Assembly: GCA_051651625.1 (NCBI GenBank)
Contig: JBOFSQ010000077.1
Span: 1-48,391, forward strand
Reading direction: 5' to 3'
Source: JBOFSQ01 sp051651625
Lineage (GTDB): Bacteria > Planctomycetota > Planctomycetia > Pirellulales > Thermoguttaceae
DNA length: 48,391 nucleotides
Shown: positions 48,164 through 48,391 of the stretch, one piece after another
How the letters are laid out: each line of letters begins with the position of its first letter
Numbering within the stretch: position 1 is the stretch's first letter
The notes under the pieces: generated by a model
Told to the model about the DNA's origin: nothing
The model's input: the letters and a program-made list of their open reading frames with translations, nothing else
Databases searched by the model: none
Made by a program: the position numbers and the translations under genes

Positions 48164-48308
48164 TAGACCTATTCGGAAACTTGCACCCGCACAGCGGTTC
48201 GGCATAGCCGAACCCTCCAAACGCCTGCGGCGTTGATAACTGGAGGGTTCGGCTATGCCGAACCAGAACTAACAAATCGCCCCAACTTCATGTTTCCGAA
48301 CAGGTCTA
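48164..48308 (+). mobile_element. Complete ~145-bp TIR element (family 1), second full copy
   Basis: Starts TAGACCTATTCGGAAAC and ends GTTTCCGAACAGGTCTA, with core arms GGTTCGGCATAGCCGAACC and GGTTCGGCTATGCCGAACC around GCCTGCGGCGTT. Same length and orientation as 16151-16295, with TA at both outer ends. Confidence 0.88.
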
Positions 48309-48391
48309 CCACACCCAAAAAATCATGGCCGCCCCCTTACCAAAGCGTCTCTTGCGGGTACACTCAAGGGCGTTAAATGGTTGGGGGTGGG
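48309..48391 (+). other. Window edge; possible start of a gene
   Basis: An ATG at 48325 opens a frame (M-A-A-P-L-P-K-R-L-L) that stays open for the remaining 67 bp. No Shine-Dalgarno is seen, so it is not called as a gene. Confidence 0.2.

Noticed and set aside
48012..48275. N-terminal extension of the exported M16 gene
   Set aside because: The extra 88 codons run through a tandem repeat and a TIR element, while a clear signal peptide starts at 48011.

Overview
The window looks like a chromosomal segment of a planctomycete (Planctomycetota). The best evidence is a DUF1559 protein with a prepilin-type N-terminus and a C-terminal H-S-G-G...C-D-G-A-V-R-F motif (33058-33120). It is followed by a small carboxypeptidase-regulatory-like lipoprotein. 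Supporting signs are a Tat-exported Gfo/Idh/MocA oxidoreductase, a multihaem cytochrome with TPRs, a cytochrome c fused to a YVTN-type propeller, and many short dispersed repeats. Base composition is moderately GC-rich, with AT-richer patches at about 11.9-13.9 kb, 29.0-30.2 kb and 31.9-33.8 kb. I see no rRNA, tRNA, CRISPR array or complete insertion sequence.

Layout. 0.1-4.7 kb: exported gingipain-like (C25) peptidase, small membrane protein and apolipoprotein N-acyltransferase (lnt). 4.8-11.4 kb, minus strand: dihaem cytochrome/propeller protein, Gfo/Idh oxidoreductase, type II secretion F-family protein, NCS1 permease. 11.9-14.1 kb: AT-rich pair of exported or anchored unknown proteins plus a broken gene remnant. 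14.2-18.5 kb: DUF4914 protein and transketolase. 18.6-20.8 kb: overlapping set of secreted protein, ECF sigma factor and membrane-anchored probable anti-sigma. 20.9-26.5 kb, minus strand: eight-haem TPR cytochrome and aconitase. 26.8-31.7 kb: sialate O-acetylesterase, DUF1016/YhcG nuclease and a secreted beta-sandwich-like protein. 31.9-35.0 kb: DUF1559 protein, lipoprotein and an Rpn-family nuclease. 35.0-41.9 kb: TrkH transporter, SMP-30 lactonase-like protein, M24 aminopeptidase, OprO/P-like porin and lipoate ligase-like protein. 42.0-48.0 kb, minus strand: M48 protease with a TerB-like tail and two M16 peptidases.

The genes are mostly housekeeping (central carbon metabolism, lipoprotein maturation, lipoate attachment, potassium uptake, envelope proteolysis) mixed with exported planctomycete-type proteins. 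Convincing operons are 2200-4736, 18592-20827, 26846-31695 and 31912-33759.

The most unusual content is the repeat layer. At least eight families of short palindromic or tandem repeats occupy nearly every spacer and in places enter genes. A ~145-bp element with 17-bp terminal inverted repeats occurs five times, and one copy supplies the start codon of the eight-haem cytochrome. A second family lies in frame inside lnt, and repeats also make up the lnt C-terminus and stop codon. A third family fills two spacers exactly from stop codon to start codon and ends in a TATAAT-like box 4-5 nt before the ATG. A run of twelve G lies near the start of the DUF1559 gene and could be phase-variable.
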